59,015 nt of DNA. Origin: Burkholderiales bacterium. Lineage in GTDB: Bacteria; Pseudomonadota; Gammaproteobacteria; Burkholderiales; Burkholderiaceae_C. Shown in pieces: positions 1 through 8,036 of this stretch; position 1 is the stretch's first letter, and every line of letters starts with the position of its first letter. The translations under genes were made by a program, and so were the position numbers. The stretch lies in NCBI GenBank assembly GCA_003963075.1, contig RXJV01000093.1, positions 1 to 59,015 of the forward strand. The letters are read 5' to 3'. A model generated the notes under the pieces. The model saw nothing but the letters and a program-made list of their open reading frames with translations. It searched no databases and was not told where the DNA came from.

Positions 1-1
1 G

Positions 2-433
2 CTGGTGGCCGGCTCGCTGTACGCGCTGTTCGCCGGCGTCTACTACTGGGGCCCGAAGTGGACCGGCGTGATGTATTCCGAGACCCGCGGCAAGATCCAT
101 TTCTGGGGCTCGTTGATCTTCTTCAACATCACCTTCTTCCCGATGCACTTCCTCGGCCTGGCCGGCATGCCGCGTCGCTATGCCGACTACCCGATGCAGT
201 TCGCCGACTTCAATGCCATCGCGTCGATCGGCGCCTTCGGCTTCGGCCTGATGCAGGTCTATTTCTTCCTGTTCGTCGTCGTCCCGATGATGCGCGGCCA
301 GGGCGAAAAGGCGCCGCAGAAGCCGTGGGAAGCCGCTGAGGGCCTGGAGTGGGAAGTGCCGTCGCCGGCGCCGTTCCACACCTTCGAGGAGCCGCCCAAG
401 CTGAATGCCGCGGCCACCAAGATCATCGGCTGA
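2..433 (+). CDS. ctaD: Cytochrome c oxidase subunit I, C-terminal part (cut by window start)
   Basis: This is the last ~143 residues of the catalytic heme-copper subunit of the aa3-type cytochrome c oxidase, an inner-membrane enzyme that reduces O2 and pumps protons. The visible part has the final transmembrane helices and the family signature around FFPMHFLGLAGMPRRYADYP, followed by a soluble tail. The start codon and the heme and CuB ligands lie upstream of the window. The gene is followed at 10 bp by a small assembly ORF and then ctaG and ctaE, the standard Burkholderiales cta order. The assignment is from recognisable sequence; only the N-terminus is unseen. Confidence 0.96.
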   Translation: MVAGSLYALFAGVYYWGPKWTGVMYSETRGKIHFWGSLIFFNITFFPMHFLGLAGMPRRYADYPMQFADFNAIASIGAFGFGLMQVYFFLFVVVPMMRGQGEKAPQKPWEAAEGLEWEVPSPAPFHTFEEPPKLNAAATKIIG

Positions 434-443
434 GGCAGGTCCA

Positions 444-554
444 ATGACGCCCGAGCAGCGCAAGGCCAACCGCCGTCTGGCCCTGATCCTGTTGACGGTG
501 GCACTGGCCTTCGGCGTCGGCTTCGTCGTCAAGATGACGATGCTCGGCCACTGA
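444..554 (+). CDS. Cytochrome oxidase small assembly protein (36 aa)
   Basis: A 36-residue ORF sits between ctaD and ctaG. It starts MTPEQRKANRRLALILL, has one hydrophobic helix (about residues 12-30) and ends KMTMLGH. Position, length and the basic N-terminus followed by a single helix match the tiny protein usually annotated in Burkholderiales as a cytochrome oxidase small assembly protein. Its role is inferred from constant linkage with ctaD/ctaG. The start ATG at 444 is 10 bp after the ctaD stop, and the stop is 13 bp before ctaG, so it is almost certainly co-translated with them. It is too short for ordinary ORF length cut-offs. Confidence 0.8.
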   Translation: MTPEQRKANRRLALILLTVALAFGVGFVVKMTMLGH

Positions 555-567
555 GGCGGACGCCACC

Positions 568-1182
568 ATGCCGTTCCGGTCGCTTGCCGCTGCCCTGCAC
601 CGCGACAACCGCCAGCTGTTCGCCAAGCTGGCCGTCGTGGCGGCGCTGATGTTCGGCTTCGGCTATGCGATGGTTCCGCTCTACAAGGCCATCTGCAATG
701 CGCTCGGCATCAACGTGCTGTCGCTGTCCGAAAAGCAGACCGCGCTTGCCGAGAAGGGCGTGGCCAACGGCAACGGCCAGATCGACTTCAGCCGCGAGAT
801 CACGGTCGAGTTCGACGCGAACGCCCGCGGCCCCTGGGATTTCAAGCCCGCGGTGCGGCATCTCACCGTGCATCCGGGTGAACTCACCCAGGTCATGTAC
901 GAGTTCAAGAATGTGCAGGACCGCATCATGGCCGCGCAGGCCATCCCGAGCTACGCGCCGATGCAGGCCGGCGCGCATTTCAACAAGCTCGAATGCTTCT
1001 GCTTCAACGAATACACGCTGAAGCCGGGCGAGAGCAAGCAGTGGCCGGTCGTCTTCGTGATCGACCCCAAGCTGCCTAAGGACGTGAAGACCATCACCCT
1101 GTCCTACACCTTCTTCGAGGTGGCCGGCAAGGGCGGGGTCAAGCTCGGCGAGGCAGCCCAGGCCCGGGGGGCTGCACTGTGA
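568..1182 (+). CDS. ctaG: Cytochrome c oxidase assembly protein CtaG/Cox11
   Basis: This 204-aa protein delivers copper to the CuB site of oxidase subunit I. It has a short cytoplasmic N-terminus, one transmembrane helix (about 18-38) and a periplasmic immunoglobulin-like domain. The copper-binding CFCF motif is present with Cys143 and Cys145, and Cys43 lies just after the helix, as in Cox11. Length is typical. ATG 568 is chosen because it begins the usual N-terminal helix and follows the small assembly ORF by 13 bp. The end overlaps the next GTG start. It depends on copper supply, which relates it to the copper genes at 17994-35126. Confidence 0.96.
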   Translation: MPFRSLAAALHRDNRQLFAKLAVVAALMFGFGYAMVPLYKAICNALGINVLSLSEKQTALAEKGVANGNGQIDFSREITVEFDANARGPWDFKPAVRHLTVHPGELTQVMYEFKNVQDRIMAAQAIPSYAPMQAGAHFNKLECFCFNEYTLKPGESKQWPVVFVIDPKLPKDVKTITLSYTFFEVAGKGGVKLGEAAQARGAAL

Positions 1183-1421
1183 GTGCGCCCGGCCAGGATC
1201 TGAAGGACGCCGTGGGCCGCAAGGCCTCGCTGGGCCAGACGATCTCGGCCGTGGCCTGGAGTTTTTTCGGCGTGCGGCGGGGCCGCGATCATGAGCGCGA
1301 CATGGCCAGGCTCAACCCTGTGCATGTGGTGATTGCGGGCGTGCTCGGCGCGGCCTTGTTGGTGTTGATGCTGGTGCTGCTGGTCCGCTGGGTCGTCGGC
1401 AGCGGCGTGGCCGCGGGCTGA
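1179..1421 (+). CDS. DUF2970 family small membrane protein
   Basis: This 80-residue protein starts with GTG at 1179, overlapping the ctaG stop, so translation is probably coupled. It has a polar N-terminal half with SAVAWSFFGVRRGRDHERD, then a single transmembrane helix at about 50-73. This layout is that of DUF2970 proteins, which sit between ctaG and ctaE in many Burkholderiales. The function is unknown; a role in oxidase assembly is inferred only from position. Confidence 0.85.
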   Translation: MSAPGQDLKDAVGRKASLGQTISAVAWSFFGVRRGRDHERDMARLNPVHVVIAGVLGAALLVLMLVLLVRWVVGSGVAAG

Positions 1422-1467
1422 GGCCGGCGGCGGATCGGTTGGAATGAGCGAGAACTAGGAGAACGAC

Positions 1468-2352
1468 ATGTCGGCAGTGACCACTTCGGGCAAGGCCCCG
1501 TACTACTTCGTCCCGGCGCCCTCGCGGCACCCGGTGATGGCCGCCATCGGCCTGTTCTTCGTCATCCTCGGCGCCGGCCAGTGGGTCAACGGCCACGAGT
1601 GGGGCATGTACTCGCTGTTCGGCGGTCTGGCACTGTGGGCCTTCGTGCTGCAGCAGTGGTTCCGCGAGGCCATCAGCGAGAGCGAGGGCGGCCTGTACAG
1701 CGACCGCATCGACATCTCCTTCCGCTGGAGCATGGGCTGGTTCATCTTCTCCGAGGTGATGTTCTTCGCGGCCTTCTTCGGCGCCCTCTACTGGGCCCGC
1801 GTGTTCTCGGTGCCGTCGCTGGGCAGCCTGGACAACGCGCTGCTGTGGCCGGATTTCAAGGCCATCTGGCCCAGCGTCGCACCCGGCTTCACCGGCGCAC
1901 CGGCCGGCACGGTCGAGGCCTTCAGCACCATGGGCCCCTGGCCGATCCCGACGCTGAACACCGCGCTGCTGCTGACCTCGGGCATCACGCTGACCATCGC
2001 CCACCACGCCCTGATCGCCGGCCAGCGTACCAAGACGATCTTCTGGATGTGGATCACCGTGGCCCTGGGCGCCACCTTCCTCGGCTTCCAGGCCTATGAA
2101 TACCACCATGCTTACACCGAGCTCAACCTCAAGCTCAGCTCCGGTGTCTACGGCTCCACCTTCTTCCTGCTGACCGGCTTCCACGGCTTCCACGTCTGCG
2201 TCGGCGCGCTGATGCTGCTGTTCATCACGCTGCGCCTGATGAAGGGCCACTTCACGCCGGAGCGCCACTTCGGCTTCGAGGGCGCGGCCTGGTACTGGCA
2301 CTTCGTCGACGTGGTGTGGCTGGGCCTCTACGTCATCGTCTACTGGCTCTGA
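1468..2352 (+). CDS. ctaE: Cytochrome c oxidase subunit III
   Basis: This 294-aa protein is the third core subunit of the aa3 oxidase. It is predicted to have seven transmembrane helices and shows characteristic stretches such as GWFIFSEVMFFAAFF and the C-terminal WYWHFVDVVWLGLYVIVYWL, with conserved helix Glu and His residues. A clear ribosome-binding site (AGGAG, 6 bases upstream of ATG 1468) supports the start. The gene closes the ctaD-ctaG-ctaE part of the operon, and a strong intrinsic terminator follows 26 bp downstream. Confidence 0.97.
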   Translation: MSAVTTSGKAPYYFVPAPSRHPVMAAIGLFFVILGAGQWVNGHEWGMYSLFGGLALWAFVLQQWFREAISESEGGLYSDRIDISFRWSMGWFIFSEVMFFAAFFGALYWARVFSVPSLGSLDNALLWPDFKAIWPSVAPGFTGAPAGTVEAFSTMGPWPIPTLNTALLLTSGITLTIAHHALIAGQRTKTIFWMWITVALGATFLGFQAYEYHHAYTELNLKLSSGVYGSTFFLLTGFHGFHVCVGALMLLFITLRLMKGHFTPERHFGFEGAAWYWHFVDVVWLGLYVIVYWL

Positions 2353-2378
2353 GCCAGGGCCCTGGGCAACCCCGCTTG

Positions 2379-2402
2379 AGCGCCGCAGCCGCGGCGCTTT
2401 TT
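2379..2402 (+). terminator. Intrinsic terminator after ctaE
   Basis: A perfect 8-bp GC-rich stem (AGCGCCGC / GCGGCGCT, 2379-2386 with 2391-2398) and a 4-base loop run directly into TTTTT. This is a textbook rho-independent terminator for the + strand ctaD-ctaE transcript. There is no T-run on the other side, so it is not an obvious terminator for the opposing DUF2909 gene. Confidence 0.9.
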
Positions 2403-2415
2403 ACTTGCGGCCGTG

Positions 2416-2631
2416 TCAGGCCTTCAGTGGCAAGCCGGTCGGGTGGATCCAGCCCAGCTTCCAGCACAGCAGGATGACCAGAAACAACGCCACCGACACG
2501 CCGACCCGCACCGCCAGTGCGCGGGCCATGTTGGGGCTCTTCTTGTCGCCGCCCTTGCGCAGCATGAAGAAGCCGGCTGACGCCAGTGCGCCAAGGATGC
2601 CGATGAAGGCGATCAGGATCACAAAGCTCAT
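2416..2631 (-). CDS. DUF2909 twin-transmembrane small protein
   Basis: This 71-aa protein consists of two hydrophobic helices (about 3-23 and 43-63) joined by a basic loop, RKGGDKKSPNMARALAVR. That pattern is typical of the DUF2909 twin-transmembrane family, which is found beside cytochrome oxidase assembly genes in Beta- and Gammaproteobacteria. It is the only minus-strand gene inside the cta cluster, convergent with ctaE and divergent from SURF1, with only 30 bp between the two start codons. No biochemical function is known to me. Confidence 0.85.
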   Translation of the reverse strand: MSFVILIAFIGILGALASAGFFMLRKGGDKKSPNMARALAVRVGVSVALFLVILLCWKLGWIHPTGLPLKA

Positions 2632-2661
2632 GCGCTGGCATTATCCGCGCCGCGCATCGCC

Positions 2662-3369
2662 ATGCTGACCGCTCGGGCCGCAGGGGCTCTGGCAGCTGCC
2701 GTGCTCGGCGCAGGCCTCACCGCGCGGTTGGGCGTCTGGCAGCTCGACCGTGCCGAGCAGAAGCTCGCGCTGCAGGCCGCCGTCGACGCCGAAGCCGGCC
2801 GCCCGGCCCTTGCCAACGGCGAGCTTGGATCCGGCAATCCGCTGCATCGCCGCGTGCAGCTGCGCGGACATTGGGTCGCCGAGCGCAGCGTCTGGCTTGA
2901 CAACCGCCCGATGGACGGGCAGGCCGGCTTTTTCGTCGTGACGCCGTTGCGCCTGACCGGCCGCAGCGAGGCCATCCTCGTGCAGCGGGGCTGGGTCCCG
3001 CGCGACCCGCGCGACCGCACCCGGCTGCCGCCGTTGCCGGCGCCGGCTGGCGAGGTCGAGGTGCAAGGTCGGCTGGCGGCCTCGCCCTCACGGCTTTTCG
3101 AGCTTGGCCCCGGCGCGGCCGGGCCGATCCGGCAGAATCTCGACCCGGCGGCGTATGCCGTCGAAACCGGCCTTGCGCTGCTGCCGCTGACCGTCGTGCA
3201 GACCGCGCCCACCGGCCCCGACGACACGCTGCTGCGCCATTGGCCGGCGCCCGACCTTGGTCTTCAAAAGCATTACGGCTACGCCTTTCAATGGTTCGCG
3301 CTCTGCGCGCTGATCGCCGGTCTCTATGTCTGGTTCCAACTCCTCCGCCCGCGGCTCCGCAAGCCCTGA
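2662..3369 (+). CDS. SURF1 family cytochrome oxidase biogenesis protein
   Basis: This 235-aa inner-membrane protein helps insert heme A into oxidase subunit I. It shows the SURF1 architecture: an N-terminal helix (about 6-24), the GVWQLDRAEQK segment right after it, a periplasmic domain with VWLDNRPMDGQAGFFVVTPL and LVQRGWVPRD, and a C-terminal helix preceded by HYGYAFQWFALC. ATG 2662 is taken as start because the first helix begins there. It overlaps the next gene by 44 bases in another frame. It begins the second transcription unit of the cluster, after the terminator at 2379-2402. Confidence 0.93.
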   Translation: MLTARAAGALAAAVLGAGLTARLGVWQLDRAEQKLALQAAVDAEAGRPALANGELGSGNPLHRRVQLRGHWVAERSVWLDNRPMDGQAGFFVVTPLRLTGRSEAILVQRGWVPRDPRDRTRLPPLPAPAGEVEVQGRLAASPSRLFELGPGAAGPIRQNLDPAAYAVETGLALLPLTVVQTAPTGPDDTLLRHWPAPDLGLQKHYGYAFQWFALCALIAGLYVWFQLLRPRLRKP

Positions 3370-4018
3370 ACCCCTGAGCTTCGCGGTCCACAGCCTGCCG
3401 GACCCGCGCATCGCGACGCAGCAACGCGCCGGCCGCCTGAAGATGCTGCTGGTGCTGGCCCTGTGTGCCGCGCCGGTCATCGCGTCCTATTTCACCTTCT
3501 ACGTGGTGCAGCCACGCGGCCAGGCCTATGGCGAGCTGATCACACCGGCGGTCGAGATGCCCGCCGACCTGCCGCTGAGCGATCTGAACGGCCAGGCCGT
3601 CGCGCCGGCCTCACTGCGTGGCCAGTGGCTGCTGATCGCGGTGCAGCCGGGGGGCTGTGGCTCCGATTGCGAGCGCCAGCTCTATGTGCAGCGCCAGCTG
3701 CGCGAGATGCTGGGCAAGGAGCGTGAGCGTGTCGACAAGCTCTGGCTGATTCCGGACGCCGCCCAGCCGCGCGCCGAACTGCTGGCCGCGTTGTCGCAAA
3801 AGGGGGCCGAGGTCACCGTGCTGCGCGTGCCCCAGGAGCGCCTGCAGGCCTGGCTGCAGCCCGCCAGCGGCCAGGCCCTGGGCGCGCATTTCTACATCGT
3901 CGACCCGCTCGGCCGCTGGATGCTGCGTGCGCCGGGTGAGCCGGATCCCAAGAAGCTCAAGGCCGACCTCGACAAGCTGCTGCGCGCCAGCGCGAGCTGG
4001 GACAAGCCGGGTCGATGA
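3326..4018 (+). CDS. SCO/thioredoxin-fold-like membrane protein of the cta cluster
   Basis: This 230-aa protein has one transmembrane helix at about 40-62 and a periplasmic domain that resembles SCO/peroxiredoxin folds. It contains LRGQWLLIAVQPGGCGSDCERQLY, where the SCO CxxxC copper site appears as C-G-S-D-C, and an HFYIVDPLGRWMLR strand near the end. It sits between SURF1 and ctaA in many Burkholderiales and is usually left as hypothetical. It overlaps SURF1 by 44 bases and ctaA by 4 (ATGA), so it is part of the same operon. The start could instead be internal, at the Met just before the helix. A role in copper or thiol handling during oxidase assembly is inferred. Confidence 0.75.
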   Translation: MSGSNSSARGSASPEPLSFAVHSLPDPRIATQQRAGRLKMLLVLALCAAPVIASYFTFYVVQPRGQAYGELITPAVEMPADLPLSDLNGQAVAPASLRGQWLLIAVQPGGCGSDCERQLYVQRQLREMLGKERERVDKLWLIPDAAQPRAELLAALSQKGAEVTVLRVPQERLQAWLQPASGQALGAHFYIVDPLGRWMLRAPGEPDPKKLKADLDKLLRASASWDKPGR

Positions 4019-5121
4019 GCATGAACGAGCTGCTGCTTCCCCTCGGACAGGTGGCCGCGATCGGTGGCGCGGTCGCCCTCGGCCCGCTGATCTGGTGGCG
4101 CCAGCGCTCGCGCGACAGCAGCTCGGCGGGCCGGCTGCGCGCGCTGACGCTGCTGGCCCTGTTCCTGACCTTCGACCTCATCGTCTTCGGCGCCTTCACG
4201 CGCCTGACCGATTCCGGCCTCGGCTGCCCGGACTGGCCCGGCTGCTACAGCGCCGCCAGCCCGGTCGGTGCCCATGCCCACATCGAGGCCGCCCAGACCG
4301 CCATGCCGACCGGCCCGGTCACCCATGCCAAGGCCTGGATCGAGATGCTGCACCGCTACCTCGCCAGCGGCGTGGGCCTGCTGATCCTGCTGCTGTGCGT
4401 GCTGAGCTGGCGCCACCACCGCGCGCCTGTCCAGCGGGCCGGCGAGGCCGCGCCGTCGCCCTGGTGGCCGACGCTGACCCTGGCCTGGGTCTGCGTGCAA
4501 GGCGCATTCGGCGCGCTGACGGTCACGATGAAGCTGTTTCCCGCCATCGTCACGCTCCATCTGCTGTTCGGCATGGGCCTGCTGATGCTGCTGGCCTGGC
4601 AGCGCGAGGCCTATGCACCGCGGGTGCTGGCGGCGCCGTCGGGGCTGCGTGCGGCGGTCGCCGCCGTGCTGCTGCTCGTGCTGGCCCAGGTCGCGCTGGG
4701 CGGCTGGGTCAGCACCAATTACGCGGTGCTGGCCTGCGACGAGTTCCCGACCTGCCACGGCGGCCAGTGGTGGCCGCAGCTGGACTTCGCCCAGGGCTTC
4801 AGCCTCTGGCGCGAACTCGGCCAGCGCGCTGACGGCGGCTACCTCGGCTTCGAGGCGCTGGCCGCCATCCACATGGCCCACCGCCTCGGTGCCCTGGTCG
4901 TCTTCACGGCCGTCATCGCGCTGGCGATCGTGTTGCGCCCTCATGCGGCCCCCTGGTCACGCTGGCTGCTGGCTGCCGCGGGCTGGCAACTGGCCTCCGG
5001 CCTGTCCAATGTCGTGCTGGACTGGCCCATCGTCGCGGCCCTGGCCCATACCGCAGGCGCTGCCGCGCTGCTGGGCCTGCTCACCATCTTGCTCGCGCGC
5101 ACCGGGCGCGCACATCCCTGA
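4015..5121 (+). CDS. ctaA: Heme A synthase (COX15/CtaA)
   Basis: This 368-aa polytopic membrane protein oxidises the C8 methyl of heme O to make heme A for the aa3 oxidase. Conserved features seen include [23 protein letters not shown] near residue 60, the [13 protein letters not shown] heme-ligand His helix, [14 protein letters not shown], and a repeat of the pattern in the second half ([36 protein letters not shown]). Length and eight-helix layout are typical. The ATGA overlap with the preceding gene implies translational coupling; ctaB starts two bases after its stop. Confidence 0.96.
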   Translation: MSMNELLLPLGQVAAIGGAVALGPLIWWRQRSRDSSSAGRLRALTLLALFLTFDLIVFGAFTRLTDSGLGCPDWPGCYSAASPVGAHAHIEAAQTAMPTGPVTHAKAWIEMLHRYLASGVGLLILLLCVLSWRHHRAPVQRAGEAAPSPWWPTLTLAWVCVQGAFGALTVTMKLFPAIVTLHLLFGMGLLMLLAWQREAYAPRVLAAPSGLRAAVAAVLLLVLAQVALGGWVSTNYAVLACDEFPTCHGGQWWPQLDFAQGFSLWRELGQRADGGYLGFEALAAIHMAHRLGALVVFTAVIALAIVLRPHAAPWSRWLLAAAGWQLASGLSNVVLDWPIVAALAHTAGAAALLGLLTILLARTGRAHP

Positions 5122-5123
5122 CC

Positions 5124-6029
5124 ATGGCTTCCTCGTCCACCGCCAGTGCCCTGGTGCACAGCCCGCGCTGGCAGCAGTACTACCAGCTGACCAAGCCGCG
5201 CGTCGTCCAGCTCATCGTGTTCTGCGCCGCCATCGGCATGGCCCTGGCCGTGCCCGGCCTGCCCACGCTGGCCCAGTCGCTGACGATGCTGGCCGCCATC
5301 GCCGGCATCTGGCTGGTGGCCGGCGCCGCCGCCGCCTTCAACTGCCTGATCGAAGACGGCATCGATGCCCGCATGAAGCGCACCGCCTGGCGCGCCACCG
5401 CCAAGGGCGAGCTCAGCCGCCCGCAGACCCTGGCGTTCTCGGCGCTGCTGTGCGGTATCGGCATGGCCATCCTCGGGGTCTATGTCAACGTGCTGACGAT
5501 GTGGCTGACCTTCGCCACCTTCGTCGGCTATGCGGTGATCTACACCGTCATCCTGAAGCCGATGACACCGCAGAACATCGTCATCGGCGGCGCCTCGGGC
5601 GCGATGCCGCCGGTGCTGGGCTGGGCCGCGCTGCGCGGCGACCTCGGGCCCGAGCCCTGGCTGCTGTGCCTGATCATCTTCCTGTGGACGCCGCCGCACT
5701 TCTGGGCCCTAGCCCTCTACCGCGCCGAAGACTACGCCCGCGCCGGCCTGCCGATGCTGCCGGTCACCCATGGCAACGACTACACGCGGCTGCAGATCCT
5801 GCTCTACACCTGGGTGCTATTCGCGGCCACGCTGCTGCCCTTCCTGGCACGCATGAGCGGCTGGTTCTATCTGGCCAGCGCCGTCGCGTTGGGCCTGGCC
5901 TTCTGCGGCTATGCCTTCCGCCTCTGGCTGTCGTACTCGGAGATGCTCGCGCGGCGGACCTTCTGGTTCTCCATCTGGCATCTGTCGCTGCTGTTTGCAG
6001 CCCTGCTGATTGACCATTACCTCGCATGA
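5124..6029 (+). CDS. ctaB: Protoheme IX farnesyltransferase (heme O synthase)
   Basis: This 301-aa UbiA-family prenyltransferase adds a farnesyl group to heme B to give heme O, the substrate of CtaA. The first prenyltransferase Asp motif is seen as [18 protein letters not shown], with a [13 protein letters not shown] start region, a [21 protein letters not shown] loop and [14 protein letters not shown]; nine helices are predicted. It follows ctaA by 2 bp and overlaps the SCO gene by 4 bp (ATGA), so ctaA-ctaB-sco form one coupled unit. Confidence 0.96.
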   Translation: MASSSTASALVHSPRWQQYYQLTKPRVVQLIVFCAAIGMALAVPGLPTLAQSLTMLAAIAGIWLVAGAAAAFNCLIEDGIDARMKRTAWRATAKGELSRPQTLAFSALLCGIGMAILGVYVNVLTMWLTFATFVGYAVIYTVILKPMTPQNIVIGGASGAMPPVLGWAALRGDLGPEPWLLCLIIFLWTPPHFWALALYRAEDYARAGLPMLPVTHGNDYTRLQILLYTWVLFAATLLPFLARMSGWFYLASAVALGLAFCGYAFRLWLSYSEMLARRTFWFSIWHLSLLFAALLIDHYLA

Positions 6030-6640
6030 ACACCCGCCGCATTGCCCTTGCCGCCGTCATGGCACTGACCGTGGCCGCTCTCGCCGGTTGCCAGAAGGCC
6101 GGCCCCGACAGGCCGGCCTTCAAGGGGGTCGACCTCACCGGTGCCGAATACGCCCGCACCCTCAACCTCAGCGACCAGGACGGCCGCGCCCGCTCGCTGG
6201 CGGACTTCAAGGGCAAGGTGCTGGTGGTTTTCTTCGGCTACACCCAGTGCCCCGACGTCTGCCCGACGACGATGGCCGAGGTGGCCGAGGTCAAGAAATC
6301 CCTCGGCGCGGACGGCGACAAGGTGCAGGGCATCTTCGTCACCGTCGACCCCGAGCGCGACACCGCGCAGTTGCTCAAGGCCTACCTCGCGAGCTTCGAC
6401 CCCAGCTTCGTCGGCCTGCGCGGCAGCGCCGAGCAGACCCAGGCCGCGGCCAAGGAGTTCAAGGTCTTCTACGCCAAGGTGCCGGGCAAGACGCCCGAGA
6501 GCTACACAATGGACCACACGGCCGCGAGCTTCATCTTCGACACCGAGGGCCGCGTGCGCGTCTACGCCCGCTACGGCGCCGGTGCCCAGCCGCTGGCGGA
6601 CGACATCAAGCTGCTGCTCGCCGAAGCCGGCAAGCGCTGA
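6026..6640 (+). CDS. SCO1/SenC family copper chaperone (lipoprotein)
   Basis: This 204-aa periplasmic copper chaperone is predicted to metallate the CuA site of cytochrome oxidase. It has a lipoprotein signal ending LAGC (Cys22), a thioredoxin fold and the SCO copper site: C75-P-D-V-C79 plus His164 in YTMDHTA. The VDPERDT motif is also present. The first four bases overlap the ctaB stop (ATGA). It ends the cytochrome oxidase biogenesis operon. Unlike the degenerate SCO-like protein at 3326, all copper ligands are intact. Confidence 0.95.
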   Translation: MNTRRIALAAVMALTVAALAGCQKAGPDRPAFKGVDLTGAEYARTLNLSDQDGRARSLADFKGKVLVVFFGYTQCPDVCPTTMAEVAEVKKSLGADGDKVQGIFVTVDPERDTAQLLKAYLASFDPSFVGLRGSAEQTQAAAKEFKVFYAKVPGKTPESYTMDHTAASFIFDTEGRVRVYARYGAGAQPLADDIKLLLAEAGKR

Positions 6641-6701
6641 CGGCGCCCGGCCGCGCCGCTTCCTACAATCGGCGCGCCGTCCCGACTTCGCTGAGCGCGC
6701 C

Positions 6702-7931
6702 ATGCCTGTCAACTTCACCGCCCCCGACCCCGCCTCCCTGTTGCCCGTGCCCGGTGTGCGCCTGGGCGTGACCATGGCCGGCGTGCGCAAGGCCAATCGG
6801 CGCGACCTCAGCGTCATCGCGCTGGACGAGGGCGCGGCCGTCGCCGGCGTGTTCACGACCAACCGCTTCTGCGCCGCGCCGGTGCAGGTCTGCCGCGAGC
6901 ACCTCGCCGCCGGCTCGGCCATCCGCGCGCTGCTGATCAACACCGGCAATGCCAATGCCGGCACCGGTGCCGACGGCCTGGCCCGTGCGCGCCAGACCTG
7001 CCAGGCCCTGGCCGAGCGTCTCGGTTGCCGGCCCGAGCAGGTGCTGCCGTTTTCCACCGGCGTCATCATGGAAACGCTGCCGGTCGACCGCATCGTCGCC
7101 GGCCTGCCCGCCGCGCTGGAGGCGCTGAAGGCCGACCACTGGGCCGAGGCCGCCGCCGGCATCATGACGACGGACACGGTCCCGAAGGCCGCGTCGCGCC
7201 GCATCGAGATCGCCGGCGTGCCGGTCACGCTGACCGGCATCTCCAAGGGCGCCGGCATGATCCGCCCCAACATGGCGACGATGCTGGGCTTCATCGCCAC
7301 CGATGCGCATATCGCGCCGGCGCTGCTTCAGCCGCTCGTGAAGGAAGCCGCCGATGCCTCCTTCAACCGCATCACCATCGACGGCGACACCTCGACCAAC
7401 GACTGCTTCATGCTGATCGCGAGCCGCCAGGCCCGCCATGCCGAGATCACCGCGCTCGACAGTGCCGAGGCGCAGGCCCTGCGCAGCGCCTTGATTTCGC
7501 TGGCCCAGGAACTGGCCCAGGCCATCGTGCGGGATGGCGAGGGCGCCACCAAGTTCATCACGATCACGGTCGAAGGTGGCCGCGACGAGGCCGAGTCCAA
7601 GCTCGCGGCCTACGCGATCGCCCACTCGCCGCTGGTCAAGACGGCCTTCTTCGCCAGCGACCCCAACCTGGGCCGCATCCTGGCGGCGGTCGGCTATGCC
7701 GGCATTGCGGACCTGGATCAGGGCCTGATCGAACTCCACCTCGACGATGTGCATGTCGTCAGCCGCGGTGGCCGCCGGCCCGAGTACCGCGAGGAGGATG
7801 GCCAGCGGGTGATGAAGCAGAGCGAAATCACGATCCGCGTCGGCCTGAATCGCGGTCCGGCCCGCACGACCGTGTGGACCTGCGACCTCAGCCACGACTA
7901 CGTCAGCATCAACGCCGACTACCGCAGCTGA
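6702..7931 (+). CDS. argJ: Bifunctional ornithine acetyltransferase / N-acetylglutamate synthase
   Basis: This 409-aa enzyme of arginine biosynthesis transfers acetyl from N-acetylornithine to glutamate and can also use acetyl-CoA. The autoproteolysis site is present as PNMATML, where cleavage between Ala192 and Thr193 makes Thr193 the catalytic nucleophile of the beta chain. Also seen are [24 protein letters not shown] and the late [22 protein letters not shown] 6702 is chosen because it begins the usual N-terminus (MPVNF); the reading frame stays open upstream but that part overlaps the SCO gene. The long version (bifunctional) is inferred from general similarity only. Confidence 0.96.
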   Translation: MPVNFTAPDPASLLPVPGVRLGVTMAGVRKANRRDLSVIALDEGAAVAGVFTTNRFCAAPVQVCREHLAAGSAIRALLINTGNANAGTGADGLARARQTCQALAERLGCRPEQVLPFSTGVIMETLPVDRIVAGLPAALEALKADHWAEAAAGIMTTDTVPKAASRRIEIAGVPVTLTGISKGAGMIRPNMATMLGFIATDAHIAPALLQPLVKEAADASFNRITIDGDTSTNDCFMLIASRQARHAEITALDSAEAQALRSALISLAQELAQAIVRDGEGATKFITITVEGGRDEAESKLAAYAIAHSPLVKTAFFASDPNLGRILAAVGYAGIADLDQGLIELHLDDVHVVSRGGRRPEYREEDGQRVMKQSEITIRVGLNRGPARTTVWTCDLSHDYVSINADYRS

Positions 7932-8036
7932 CGGACCGCCGTCCCGGGCGGCACCATCCCGGCAAAACCCGATGTGACGATCGGCGCCCCCCGCGGTTGC
8001 CGATGACAATCCGCGCCTCACGAAACCCGGACCCCA

